Positions 16,909 to 25,533 of a stretch of DNA of 64,000 bases are shown here, piece after piece. Source of the DNA: Natrinema caseinilyticum (lineage in GTDB: Archaea > Halobacteriota > Halobacteria > Halobacteriales > Natrialbaceae); assembly GCF_024227435.1 (NCBI RefSeq), contig NZ_CP100445.1, forward strand, positions 3,469,369 through 3,533,368, read 5' to 3'. Position 1 is the first letter of the stretch, and every line of letters begins with the position of its first letter. A program made the position numbers and the translations under genes. The notes below the pieces were generated by a model. That model searched no databases. It was given only the letters and a program-made list of their open reading frames with translations, and was not told where the DNA came from.

Positions 16909-18165
16909 TTACGATTCTAGCAACTCGGTTGCCGTTACGACTTCGACGTTCTTTCCGTTAATGTACTCGAGGATGCTTTCGAATCCGCTCGCGGTGATAC
17001 CCTTCTCACTATTGATGTAATCGAACTGTAAGACTGCGAGTTGGCCGTACTCGGCAGCGTAATCGACGTAAGTCTTCGTCACCTCGCCGGCAGCACCCGA
17101 GAAGAATCCGAGATTGTACGGGTCGGTAAGCGGTAACGCGTTCGGGCTGCCTCCGAACCGAAACGCCTGCTCGTGGTACTGCTCGACGAGATCACGGGCG
17201 GTCGAGCTGAGTACGTTCCGCGGTGTGATGAAGTGCCTCGCGCCGTCCTCGAAGCCGAGCTCCTCGAGATGTCGCTTGGTTCGTTCGATCATCCCTTTTT
17301 GCATATCGGGGTCGAACTCGTGAAGGAATTTCGAGCCGGTACGCGGTCGGGCCGCTATATCCCACCCCGCGTCTTTCATCTCTTCGAGTCTGTCGATGGT
17401 GAGTCTGCCGTCTTCACCGATAGCCTCGGGGATCACCGCTTCGACACCCGCGTAGTCGTAGGACTTCATAATGTCGAGGGCCTCGGTATAGTGGCTCTCG
17501 AGTATCCCGTCGAACAGGAGCATCACTTTTCCAGTCTCCGGACGGTCGACGGCTCGGAGGTCGTCGACCTGACAGTCGATCGGACCGGACATCTCACCGC
17601 GTCTACGAGCGGATATTCGAATCTGACGAACGTCCGATAAGTCGGGCTGAGTTTCGATTCGTCCAGTGCCGAAGTCGACTCGTACCCATCGGTCTTTCGG
17701 TCCAATGAGCGTCCGTTGTAGCACATGGGCGTTTTGTGAGTTCGGAGCGAACAACTCGAGCGTGAGGCGGAGTTGCTTGCGACCGGTGAATTTGACGGCC
17801 AGCGAGAAGTTCTTTCCGCTCAAATCTGTCCCGTCGGGAATACTCCTGTATATGGCCGCTGCTTCGGTTCCTTCACTCGCCGTAAGGTGGGCCGATTGCG
17901 ACCCGGCGTACGGATCGTCTGTTCCCGCCTCGAGTTTGCCGCTGTCGATCAGGGCGGACCATCCGTCGAGGGACTCGAACTCCTCGACCGATTCTCCGGG
18001 TAGGTCTGGCTCGTTAGTGTCGGACTGGTTGGTGTCTTCGTCCTTTTCTTTTGGAGAATTATTTTTTCCACGCCACTTGTCTAACTGTGACAGACAGCCG
18101 GCCAGGCCGAGCGTTCCAGTCGCTGCAACAGTCGTCACGATCGATCGTCGGTTTCGATTCGTCAT
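16909..18165 (-). CDS. Tat lipoprotein, polysaccharide-deacetylase-like with degenerate active site
   Basis: 418 residues from ATG 18165. The frame extends to a TTG at 18177, but the TATA box at 18195-18202 favours 18165. NRRSIVTTVAATGTLGLAGC is a twin-arginine lipoprotein signal (Cys 24). A highly charged linker (31-60) leads to a beta-sandwich-like domain (65-205). The rest resembles the NodB deacetylase half of the neighbouring protein at 20893-22227: GKVMLLFDGILESH, VEAVIPEAIG, then ITPRNVLSS and VLQFDYIN. The usual first metal motif (DDG) is reduced to FDG (217-220 region), and the H-S/T-x-x-H motif is replaced by RTGSKFLH (275-282), so catalysis is doubtful. It may bind rather than deacetylate glycan. 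Confidence 0.8.
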   Translation of the reverse strand: MTNRNRRSIVTTVAATGTLGLAGCLSQLDKWRGKNNSPKEKDEDTNQSDTNEPDLPGESVEEFESLDGWSALIDSGKLEAGTDDPYAGSQSAHLTASEGTEAAAIYRSIPDGTDLSGKNFSLAVKFTGRKQLRLTLELFAPNSQNAHVLQRTLIGPKDRWVRVDFGTGRIETQPDLSDVRQIRISARRRGEMSGPIDCQVDDLRAVDRPETGKVMLLFDGILESHYTEALDIMKSYDYAGVEAVIPEAIGEDGRLTIDRLEEMKDAGWDIAARPRTGSKFLHEFDPDMQKGMIERTKRHLEELGFEDGARHFITPRNVLSSTARDLVEQYHEQAFRFGGSPNALPLTDPYNLGFFSGAAGEVTKTYVDYAAEYGQLAVLQFDYINSEKGITASGFESILEYINGKNVEVVTATELLES

Positions 18166-18194
18166 CGACCGCGTCAATGAACTGTTTGGCTTTT

Positions 18195-18202
18195 CTTATA
18201 TA
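18195..18202 (-). promoter_or_regulatory. TATA box of the degenerate deacetylase lipoprotein gene
   Basis: On the complement TATATAAG, about 33 nt upstream of ATG 18165. The spacer contains the TTG at 18177, which is therefore unlikely to be the start. Confidence 0.55.
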
Positions 18203-18354
18203 GTCATTAGTAGACCCGTTCTGTCGGATTCCGTCGATCGCTGCTTCTCCGGAAAGCCGTTCGTTTGGCAACCGCTATCTGGACTGTTCGCCACGGACGT
18301 TTCCGTTCGTCTCAGTGCGCCGATTCCGGATCGAGCCACCCATTTATCCACGTG

Positions 18355-18362
18355 ATAATAAT
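18355..18362 (+). promoter_or_regulatory. TATA-like box of the GT2 gene
   Basis: GATAATAA, about 30 nt before ATG 18389, divergent from the lipoprotein promoter at 18195. Confidence 0.5.
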
Positions 18363-18388
18363 CCGATCACGCGGGGTATTGCCGAGAA

Positions 18389-19363
18389 ATGACTCGCGTC
18401 AGTGTTGTTATACCGACATACAATAGAGCGGCCAAGCTCCCGAACGCCATCGACAGCGCGCTGGAGCAGACGATCGACGACCTCGAGGTGATCGTCGTCG
18501 ACGACGGATCGACGGACGACACCGAGTCCGTGTTAGCTAGATACGATGACCAGCGTGTTCGACCGGTGGTTCACGCCACCAATCAGGGTGCCAACGTCGC
18601 ACGAAACACGGGAATCGACCATGCGCGCGGAGAATACATCGCTTTCCTCGACTCGGACGACAGTTGGCATCCCCAGAAACTCGAGCGCCAACTCGCATCC
18701 CTCGAGGACCGCTCGAGCGATTGGGTCGGCGTCTACTGCGATATAGCGTTCGAACTCTCGGGCACGAACGGTTGGCTTCGAGGTGTCGCCGCGTCGATTT
18801 TCGCCCGCGCGGACGAAGTGCCTACTCAAGAGGGCGATGAGGAACTTATCGGAGAGATTCTCGCCGGTAACGTTCATCCGTGTGCGGGTTCGACACTGCT
18901 CGTGCGGACCGAGGTCGCCAGGGAGGTCGACGGCTTCGACGAAACGCTCGATCGATTTCAGGATCCGGAATTCTGTCTGCGGCTTCTCAAGCAGGGGAAG
19001 CTCGCGTACGTCGATGACCCTCTCGTCCGCTGTGAAGAGACCGGCCATCCGTCTGCGGACGTGATCGCAAACGCGAGCGAGGAATACCTGTCGATGTACG
19101 AAGACGATGTCGATCGGTTCGAGGACGAGGGTTACGAGATTCGCTCGACTCACGCGCTAATCCTCGCAAAGCGGTATTTTGCGGAGGGCAGATTTCTTCG
19201 AGGAGCATTGCATCTCCGAAACGCGACAGTGTCACCACGAACCTACCCCGGCGTCTGCTGGGTTGCCGGTGTCGGCGTTCGGCGCCGGCCGCTTCCGGTC
19301 GTCGTGACACTGGCCGTGTTGCTGGTCGCGACATCGTTCGGGAAGCGCGCGCTTTCTTCGTGA
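18389..19363 (+). CDS. Family 2 glycosyltransferase
   Basis: 324 residues. A GT-A fold is shown by the N-terminal VSVVIPTYNRAAKLPNAIDSAL, EVIVVDDGSTDDT (nucleotide-binding Asp), NQGANVARNTGIDHARGEYIAFLDSDDSW (the DSD metal/nucleotide motif) and FDETLDRFQDPEFCLRLLKQG (acceptor-side ED-like region). A C-terminal hydrophobic segment (about 300-318) may tether it to the membrane. It transfers a sugar from an activated donor to a glycan acceptor on the cytoplasmic face; donor and linkage cannot be predicted. Encoded alone, between the two deacetylase-like lipoprotein genes. Confidence 0.92.
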   Translation: MTRVSVVIPTYNRAAKLPNAIDSALEQTIDDLEVIVVDDGSTDDTESVLARYDDQRVRPVVHATNQGANVARNTGIDHARGEYIAFLDSDDSWHPQKLERQLASLEDRSSDWVGVYCDIAFELSGTNGWLRGVAASIFARADEVPTQEGDEELIGEILAGNVHPCAGSTLLVRTEVAREVDGFDETLDRFQDPEFCLRLLKQGKLAYVDDPLVRCEETGHPSADVIANASEEYLSMYEDDVDRFEDEGYEIRSTHALILAKRYFAEGRFLRGALHLRNATVSPRTYPGVCWVAGVGVRRRPLPVVVTLAVLLVATSFGKRALSS

Positions 19364-19476
19364 GTTGCGGCCTTCTACCGACTGTTTCTGATTTGGGACG
19401 TTCTGGGACCACGAATTTTAATTTCAGACACCAATCCATCTTTGAAACAGTACTGTTTCTTCAGTTTATCATATCT

Positions 19477-19484
19477 GTATTAAA
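19477..19484 (+). promoter_or_regulatory. TATA box of the secreted aspartoacylase-like gene
   Basis: GTATTAAA is about 31 nt before ATG 19512, in an AT-rich stretch, and selects 19512 over the out-of-frame ATG at 19499. Confidence 0.5.
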
Positions 19485-19511
19485 ACGGATCCCTATCTAT
19501 GAATCGGACGG

Positions 19512-20684
19512 ATGAGACCCGAATCACTTCCAGACACACTCCCACGGCGATCAGTATTGGCTAAGACAGGCGGATGTGTGCTCGCAAGCGCAACCATCAC
19601 CGGTGCCGCTAACGCAGCAGACCAGCTCGACTCGGGGGGTGTCTCTCAAGAGTCGTTCCCCATTCGTGAAGGAACGTCCGAAGAGACGACTGTATACGTT
19701 ACCACTGCGGATGCCGACGGGCCAACCGCCTTCGTCATCGGCGGAATGCACGGGAATGAAGTCGCTGGTTACACGGCTGCCGGGAAGGTTTCTAACTGGG
19801 CGATCGAGGCTGGCACACTCGTCACGATTCCCGAAGCCAATGCTGTCGCTATCGAACGGGGTACCCGGAACGATCAGGACGGAAACAATCTCAACCGGGT
19901 GTTCCCAGAGTGGTCTACGCCCGAAACGAAACTCGGACGAGCTATCTGGAACGTCGTTAGCAAGTACCAACCCGATGTCGTCATCGACCTCCACGAGTCG
20001 ATTGGAATTTACGGTGGCAACGCATCGAACGGCGTTGGACAGGCGATTTTCACCGGCGACGGTACCAACGAGGCTACTCAAGTGACGGACTTCGTCAATC
20101 GGAACTACGTCGACGACCCAGATCTCGCGTTCCAGGTCGGTGGGTTTTCCTCCCCGGATGCCAGGCCGCAAGATCTACTGGTCCACAAGGCCGCCCGTGA
20201 TCTGGGAGCCGACGCGTTCCTCGCAGAGACTTACTCCGGCGTCGCACTCGAGCAACGTGTCCAGTGGCACACGGCGATCGTCGAGCGACTCCTCAGAGAC
20301 GAGGTATCCCCGAACGGGATAATTTCCGAATCCGAACCGAGCATCGAATCGCAGTCCCAACCCCAACCAACTAAGACGGCGGGCGACGAGAGCGGATCGG
20401 ACAGCGTCAAACCGACCGCAAAGATCACCACTCTGCCGACCTGGACCTCCGTTTCATCCCTCGACAAGGGTCAGACGATCACACTCGACGCCTCCCAGTC
20501 GAACGCTCCTCCCAGCGGCATCGACTGCTACGAGTGGAAGATTGGTCCCGACGGAACCTTCGAGAAAGCCGGCGCGAAGGTCGATGTGACGGTCGAGGGT
20601 GCCAACTATCCGGTCACCGTGCGTGTCCGCGGTAACAACGGAACGTCTGACACGGACGAAGTCACGCTCTCGACCGGCTGTTGA
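19512..20684 (+). CDS. Secreted succinylglutamate desuccinylase/aspartoacylase-like (M14-related) protein with PKD-like domain
   Basis: 390 residues. The Tat-like signal RRSVLAKTGGCVLASATITG precedes a zinc amidohydrolase core. Ligands are visible in FVIGGMHGNEVAGYTA (His and Glu) and DVVIDLHES (second His), with NLNRVFPEW as the carboxylate/Asn-Arg element. An ETY motif (DAFLAETYSG) matches the catalytic Glu region of the AstE/AspA branch. After a Ser/Gln/Pro-rich linker (about 275-310) comes a PKD-like beta domain: TITLDASQSN then DCYEWKIGPDG and YPVTVRVRGNNG. Export and the added domain are unusual for AstE relatives, which are normally cytoplasmic. A role in trimming acylated or peptide-linked surface polymers is inference. 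Confidence 0.82.
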   Translation: MRPESLPDTLPRRSVLAKTGGCVLASATITGAANAADQLDSGGVSQESFPIREGTSEETTVYVTTADADGPTAFVIGGMHGNEVAGYTAAGKVSNWAIEAGTLVTIPEANAVAIERGTRNDQDGNNLNRVFPEWSTPETKLGRAIWNVVSKYQPDVVIDLHESIGIYGGNASNGVGQAIFTGDGTNEATQVTDFVNRNYVDDPDLAFQVGGFSSPDARPQDLLVHKAARDLGADAFLAETYSGVALEQRVQWHTAIVERLLRDEVSPNGIISESEPSIESQSQPQPTKTAGDESGSDSVKPTAKITTLPTWTSVSSLDKGQTITLDASQSNAPPSGIDCYEWKIGPDGTFEKAGAKVDVTVEGANYPVTVRVRGNNGTSDTDEVTLSTGC

Positions 20685-20892
20685 CATGTTGCCCTCGGGT
20701 CCCTGCTCGTCCAGTCGCGGCGCCAGCGGATGGTGCGGTTACCTCCTCAGTCACGACCGAGTGTGTCCCTCACTTCTATACCGACGTTCGCTTTCGTGCT
20801 TTCGTTTGATTCGGTAACAACGATTTGTAACGAGAACGAGACCCACACACCTGTGGGGGAATAGGATCGGAATTAACGACGAACGCGAGGAC

Positions 20893-22227
20893 TCAGCGGC
20901 CGCTTGCCCGCAGTTTCCAGAGGTCGTCGAACGTGATTACTTCGATGTCGGTGTCGTTGATATATTTGAGTAGCGACTCGTAATCGTCCGCGGACATCGT
21001 GTTGTTGGCATCGAACCGATGGAAGTTGAGAATCGTACACTGGTTGTGTTGAGACGCTAGATCGACGCATTGTTTCGAAATCTCGAGGTCGTTCCCGATC
21101 GTTCGCGGCAACACGAGCGGATCGAATCCGTAGACGTTCGTCGTATTGACGTTGCCAGCCTGATTGAAGCCGCCACTGTAATGGTAGTTCGTCGCTTGTT
21201 TGAGGCTCGTCTTGTCGAAGCTGTTGTGCGGATGGACGATGTAGTTCGCCCCTTCTATTTCGTTCTGGATGAACCACTCTTTGTCTTTTTTGAGCCGTTC
21301 CGCGATCACTTCTTTGTCTTCGAGTTCGTGAATGGGGCTGTGCGTACCGTGAACGACGATCTGGTCGCCCTTGTCCTGGCGTTCCTGGAGTTGCGAGAGC
21401 GACATGTATCCCCCTCCAGCCTGTTCGACCCGCCTCGGAATCACTGCCTGAACCGTCGAGAAGCCGTACTCGTCGTGAAGCGGTGCGGCCGTCTCGTAAT
21501 AGTCGGTCCATCCGTCGTCCCAGCTCAGCATGACGTACCCCGTATCTGCTGTTTCGTGTGTGCGCAGGTCGTCGATCCAGACCTCCGCTTGCGGCTTCGA
21601 ATGGAGCACCCGAATCTCGAGTCGATCGAGGTAATCTAACGACGGTTTGACCGAAGATTGTGTGAAGACGCCGGGACTCGATCTGAACCAGCCGGCGTCG
21701 GGCGTCCGGTACGAGATATTCCGCAGGGAGTACACTTTCTGGTTGCCGAACTGGTCGATGATCCGCATGTTGACCGTGATCTGCATCGGCGTCGTCGTCC
21801 GTATCGCGAGCGAGAGGTCCGTATCCGTCAGGTCTTCGTCCTGAAGACTCCTTTCGACGGTGATATTCTCGTTTCCGTTCGACTGGAGTTTGAGGCTCTG
21901 ATCACCGTCGAACACGATATCCGAATCCGCTTCGCCCGTCCCGCGAACGACGGTCCAGTCGTCGAGATTGCTGAAGTTGTCGAGTGACTCTCCCGGTTGG
22001 CCGAACTTTTCTCGGCTGTTGAATTTGGTTTCGAGCGGTGGAACCCCGTCCACGAGTCCGGGGACGGACGAGTCGTCGGTTGAATCCGACTCGTCGTCCT
22101 TATCGTTGTCGTTATCGCTATCTTTCGACATGGGATTGAACCGCTCCGCACAGCCCGCCATCCCCACAATTCCCGTCGCACCCGACAGTGCGAGAAACCG
22201 CCTTCGTGTCGCACGTTTTTGATCCAT
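20893..22227 (-). CDS. Tat lipoprotein, polysaccharide deacetylase (NodB-type)
   Basis: 444 residues. RRRFLALSGATGIVGMAGC (Cys 26) is a Tat lipoprotein signal, followed by a strongly acidic Asp/Ser linker (34-55). Residues ~65-225 form a carbohydrate-binding-like beta-sandwich ending VWIDDLR. The NodB domain follows, with motif 1 VMLSWDDGWTDYY (D237/D238) and motif 2 HGTHSPIH (H296 and H300 as metal ligands). YIVHPHNSFDKTSLKQ and CTILNFHRFD probably supply motifs 3-5. It would remove N- or O-acetyl groups from an extracellular glycan. TATA-like TCTATAATAATG (complement) lies at 22257-22268. Paired with the degenerate homologue at 16909-18165. Confidence 0.87.
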   Translation of the reverse strand: MDQKRATRRRFLALSGATGIVGMAGCAERFNPMSKDSDNDNDKDDESDSTDDSSVPGLVDGVPPLETKFNSREKFGQPGESLDNFSNLDDWTVVRGTGEADSDIVFDGDQSLKLQSNGNENITVERSLQDEDLTDTDLSLAIRTTTPMQITVNMRIIDQFGNQKVYSLRNISYRTPDAGWFRSSPGVFTQSSVKPSLDYLDRLEIRVLHSKPQAEVWIDDLRTHETADTGYVMLSWDDGWTDYYETAAPLHDEYGFSTVQAVIPRRVEQAGGGYMSLSQLQERQDKGDQIVVHGTHSPIHELEDKEVIAERLKKDKEWFIQNEIEGANYIVHPHNSFDKTSLKQATNYHYSGGFNQAGNVNTTNVYGFDPLVLPRTIGNDLEISKQCVDLASQHNQCTILNFHRFDANNTMSADDYESLLKYINDTDIEVITFDDLWKLRASGR

Positions 22228-22477
22228 TGGCGAGCCGAAATTACCGACACCGATCCCATTATTATAGATCCAATAGTCCCCTGCCTCGATCGCTCAGGTC
22301 GGCTTGTAGCGGCCGCTTTGGCCCTTAAGAATAGCATAGTTATTGAAAACTCGGTCGAGGGTCCACCGAAGAGACGTACGTGAGCAAACTCGGTCTGGTG
22401 TTCGGTCGGGTCGGCCGGTTCGGTCGGTATCCGGTTGCCCCATCCGCGACCGTACGTCGTCTGTGTGGTGATCTCAG

Positions 22478-24175
22478 ATGATGAACAGGGAACTCTTCGG
22501 CGTATTTGGCGGGAGCGAGACGTTCGAGCGGTTCAGATCTAGTGACGAATTCGACGAGGTACTCTACGGATCGACGGTGACGGTCGGAATCAGGGATCCG
22601 GATCTCGGAACCCCCGGGTGGAGCGCCACATATACCGGTGAGGAGGGGTGTTGTCTCATCTGGGGAGAGGTATATGTTCCCCACGATGATCAGAATGCCG
22701 CGCGATGGCTTCTGGAAGAATACGAGACGGACGGAACCGATGCGCTCGCGGGACTCAATGGGTCGTATCTGGCCGTCGTGGATTCGGAGCAAAGTGGCGG
22801 AGCATTCGTCGCAACTGATCCGGTTCGCTCCCGGGAATGTTTCTATACCGATGATGCGGGCGCTCGAGTCTTCGGAACGGACTCCGCAGCGGTCGGTCGG
22901 GTGCTCTCGGATCCGATGCTTCATCGGGACAGCCTCCTGGAGTTCCTCCATCTGGGAGTGACCCTCGGTGAGAAAACGGCGTTCACTGATCTGTGTCGAT
23001 TACCGATAGATAGTCTCCTCACGCCAAAATCTGTCGTCTCTCTGGATCGGTTCGTCTACCGTCCACGACAATTCGACGTCGTAGACGAACTCGCTGATCG
23101 ACTCGAGCGCGCCCTCCGACGACGAGCCTCGCTACCCGGACGGAAGGGATTGTTACTTTCTGCGGGCTACGACTCGCGAATCATCCTCTCGGAAGTAACC
23201 GACATCGAGCACAGTTACACAGTTGGAACCCCGACAGCGGCGGAGGTGCGTGCTGCAAAACGACTGGCGTCACAGTACGATGCGATTCACACCGCCTTCC
23301 AACCCGACGAGCGGTATATCCGCCCCGATGATTCGAAAACCAGGTACACACACGGGATCAAAGAATCGCTGCATATCCACCACGCCGGATATACGGACGA
23401 GATTCAGGTCGACACGATGTACCACGGTCTTCTTTTCGACACGTTCTTTCGCGGCCACTTCACCGCTGAGAACACCGTTGACGTCTTCGGTAAACGCGTC
23501 CCAACCGGCCGCCTCGAATCCAACCCGAACCCCGTGGAAACGCTGCTCGAGAAGTTTGGATACAATCGCGAGGTCAGTCTCGAACTCGCCGAGATGCTGT
23601 CTTTCGATGTCGATCCTGAAACGTTCGTCAGGGAAACCATCGCAAGGGAACTCGAAACGGTACGGGACCGTGTCGATTCGACGCAGAACGCCATCTCTTG
23701 CTGTGGCATCGCGAACCAGCCGTCGGTCCCGTTTCACGCCCACCTGTCAGATAACTTCCTTACGCCGTTTTTGGCGACTGATCGCGAACTGATCGATTGG
23801 CACCTCCGGACACCTCCGGAACGCCGAACGACGGACACCTTTCTTCAGGCGTGCGAGCGGATCGACCCCCACATCTTGCGACATCGACCACCGGATCGGC
23901 CGTACGATGCGACGCTGCTCAACGAGGTGGAAGGATTCGTTCGCCGTAAAACGCCGTTTCTCGCGTCGTTCGAACCGCCCTGGCCCAATCGTGAGCTGCT
24001 CTTCGAGCGCCACGACCTCGATCGCCGACTGTTGGCAGATTTCGAGCACGTCCATACGCTCCCCGCCAGACACAAGCTTAGGATTACAGATATCCGCGGA
24101 TGGCTCGAGTGGTGGTCACAATCGCAAATGCGGTCGCTTCCATGGTTGCGTCCACCGGATTCGTCGGTGGTATAG
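22478..24175 (+). CDS. Asparagine-synthetase-like (AsnB superfamily) protein lacking the N-terminal Cys
   Basis: 565 residues. The N-terminal half follows the class II glutaminase fold (VFGTDSAAVGRVL late in the domain), but the protein starts MMNRELFGVFG instead of M-C-G, so the nucleophilic Cys needed to hydrolyse glutamine is absent. The synthetase half has the PP-loop LLLSAGYDSRIIL (SAGYDS at 228-233), indicating ATP pyrophosphatase (AMP-forming) chemistry. Such AsnB-like proteins in glycan clusters are thought to amidate uronic acids or other carboxylates using ammonia; this role is inferred from context. Independently transcribed; an AT-rich patch at 22322-22352 probably holds the promoter. 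Confidence 0.8.
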   Translation: MMNRELFGVFGGSETFERFRSSDEFDEVLYGSTVTVGIRDPDLGTPGWSATYTGEEGCCLIWGEVYVPHDDQNAARWLLEEYETDGTDALAGLNGSYLAVVDSEQSGGAFVATDPVRSRECFYTDDAGARVFGTDSAAVGRVLSDPMLHRDSLLEFLHLGVTLGEKTAFTDLCRLPIDSLLTPKSVVSLDRFVYRPRQFDVVDELADRLERALRRRASLPGRKGLLLSAGYDSRIILSEVTDIEHSYTVGTPTAAEVRAAKRLASQYDAIHTAFQPDERYIRPDDSKTRYTHGIKESLHIHHAGYTDEIQVDTMYHGLLFDTFFRGHFTAENTVDVFGKRVPTGRLESNPNPVETLLEKFGYNREVSLELAEMLSFDVDPETFVRETIARELETVRDRVDSTQNAISCCGIANQPSVPFHAHLSDNFLTPFLATDRELIDWHLRTPPERRTTDTFLQACERIDPHILRHRPPDRPYDATLLNEVEGFVRRKTPFLASFEPPWPNRELLFERHDLDRRLLADFEHVHTLPARHKLRITDIRGWLEWWSQSQMRSLPWLRPPDSSVV

Positions 24176-24346
24176 TCTCGTGTAGTCTCACGTTCTATTG
24201 CTGCTCCTCCCCCACATTTCTATACGGTAATGGAGACTCTCTCGGAGACCAAATCACGGGCTAAAACCGCTCTAACAACCATTTATTTCGTTCTCGATAA
24301 TCGAACCGTGAAAATACTTATGTACCACGATAGGTTACGGCGGAAT

Positions 24347-24889
24347 ATGCGTCTGACGCCGTCCTGGTTTCGGTCATCGACGGACGTTCACAGCGAGGAG
24401 CGTTCAGGAGACGCTGATCCTTCGTCTGGAGTGACAATTTTTTATCCCCCTCAGACCGATCACCCGGAGGGCGAGGAAGCCGCCAGACCAGTCGAAGAGT
24501 TCGTTCCGGAATCCGATACAGTTCTTTTATCTACTCTCGATCAAATAAACATGCCCGCGACCGTCGACGAAATAGCGGATACGTTGATCGAACCGCGACG
24601 GCCGTCGATCGAAACCTGGGCGTCCGTCCACCAGCGGCTTTACGAAGAACGACTGCCAGCACTCGACGAGTCGGAGGCAATCGAGTTCGACGAAACGCAA
24701 GGTATCGTCGAGCGGAACTCGAATTATTCGAACAAGAAGCGTCTCCTCTTCCCCGCTGCACTCGTTCTGCTCACGATCAGCGTGTTGCTCGCTTTCGTTG
24801 CAGTCGTCTCAGCTCACATGCTGCTTGCAGCGACTATCACGTTCGTTACAACCTCGTTTGCAGTCTGGTTCGTTCCAGGATTAGTGTAG
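24347..24889 (+). CDS. Membrane-anchored winged-helix protein (DUF7344-like), first copy
   Basis: 180 residues from ATG 24347, preceded by TATA-like AAATACTTA at 24311-24319. The frame is open back to ATG 24230, adding 39 residues encoded by AT-rich, intergenic-looking DNA. Residues ~65-140 form a small winged-helix domain (VLLSTLDQINMPATVDEIADTL ... IEFDETQGIVERNS), the pattern of haloarchaeal DUF7344 proteins. Two adjacent hydrophobic segments close the protein (about residues 143-177). This suggests a membrane-tethered DNA-binding or signalling protein. It converges on the related gene at 24907-25518 with only 17 nt between stops. No regulated target is known. Confidence 0.7.
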   Translation: MRLTPSWFRSSTDVHSEERSGDADPSSGVTIFYPPQTDHPEGEEAARPVEEFVPESDTVLLSTLDQINMPATVDEIADTLIEPRRPSIETWASVHQRLYEERLPALDESEAIEFDETQGIVERNSNYSNKKRLLFPAALVLLTISVLLAFVAVVSAHMLLAATITFVTTSFAVWFVPGLV

Positions 24890-24906
24890 CGATCGTCTAC
24901 CACTGA

Positions 24907-25518
24907 TCAGTTCATCATTCTGCTCGCGGTGAGGACGGTAAAGAGGAAGAGTATCAGCGCACTTAGGCCGATTCCAGAGAGGAACGAAACGAACGGCAAC
25001 TCCATCACTGCACCGAGTAGGACTACATAGCAGAGGACCGTCGCGCCAATGTAATAATCGTCCCAATCACTACTGTCGTCGTTACGGTCGTCTGTCGTCT
25101 CGTCTGTCGAATCTAGCTCGAGGTACCTCTCGAACTGGTCGGCGAGCGGTTTTCGTTCGACGATACCACGATTTTGCTGGTAATCGATGACGCCAACTTC
25201 GTCGAGCTTCGAGAGATGCGACTGATAGAGAGGGATGTAGACGCGCTGGCGTTGAGTCGACGTGAGCTCTTCGACGGTCGTATCGTGCTCCCACGCTGCG
25301 ACTTGTTCCGCGACATCACGCATGCGTACGGGTCCTTCGGTCCCCCGTAGATATCGGAGGACCAACCGCCGTCGTTCGTTTTGCAGGAGATGAAAGATTT
25401 CATCTTTCGAAAAAGCAGGCTCTTCAGCGGGGTTATCAGTCTCGTCGCTCTCACCCTGAGCTTCGTCATTCGAACTCGTCTCATTTACTTCTTCCGAGCT
25501 GATATGTTTCGCTTTCAT
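24907..25518 (-). CDS. Membrane-anchored winged-helix protein (DUF7344-like), second copy
   Basis: 203 residues from ATG 25518 (upstream in-frame ATG 25530 and GTG 25533 are alternatives). TATA-like ACTTTATTATCC on the complement at 25545-25556 places a leaderless start near 25518. After an acidic Ser/Glu leader, residues ~35-125 form a winged helix: FHLLQNERRRLVLRYLRG, RMRDVAEQVAAWEHDTTVEEL, RQRVYIPLYQSHLSKLDEVG, VIDYQQNRGIVE. Two C-terminal membrane helices follow. The same architecture as its convergent neighbour suggests a divergent pair, possibly acting together. Divergent from the DUF1616 gene across ~400 nt of AT-rich DNA. Function unproven; HTH-like repression of glycan genes is conjecture. 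Confidence 0.78.
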   Translation of the reverse strand: MKAKHISSEEVNETSSNDEAQGESDETDNPAEEPAFSKDEIFHLLQNERRRLVLRYLRGTEGPVRMRDVAEQVAAWEHDTTVEELTSTQRQRVYIPLYQSHLSKLDEVGVIDYQQNRGIVERKPLADQFERYLELDSTDETTDDRNDDSSDWDDYYIGATVLCYVVLLGAVMELPFVSFLSGIGLSALILFLFTVLTASRMMN

Positions 25519-25533
25519 TGCACCAGCCATCAC

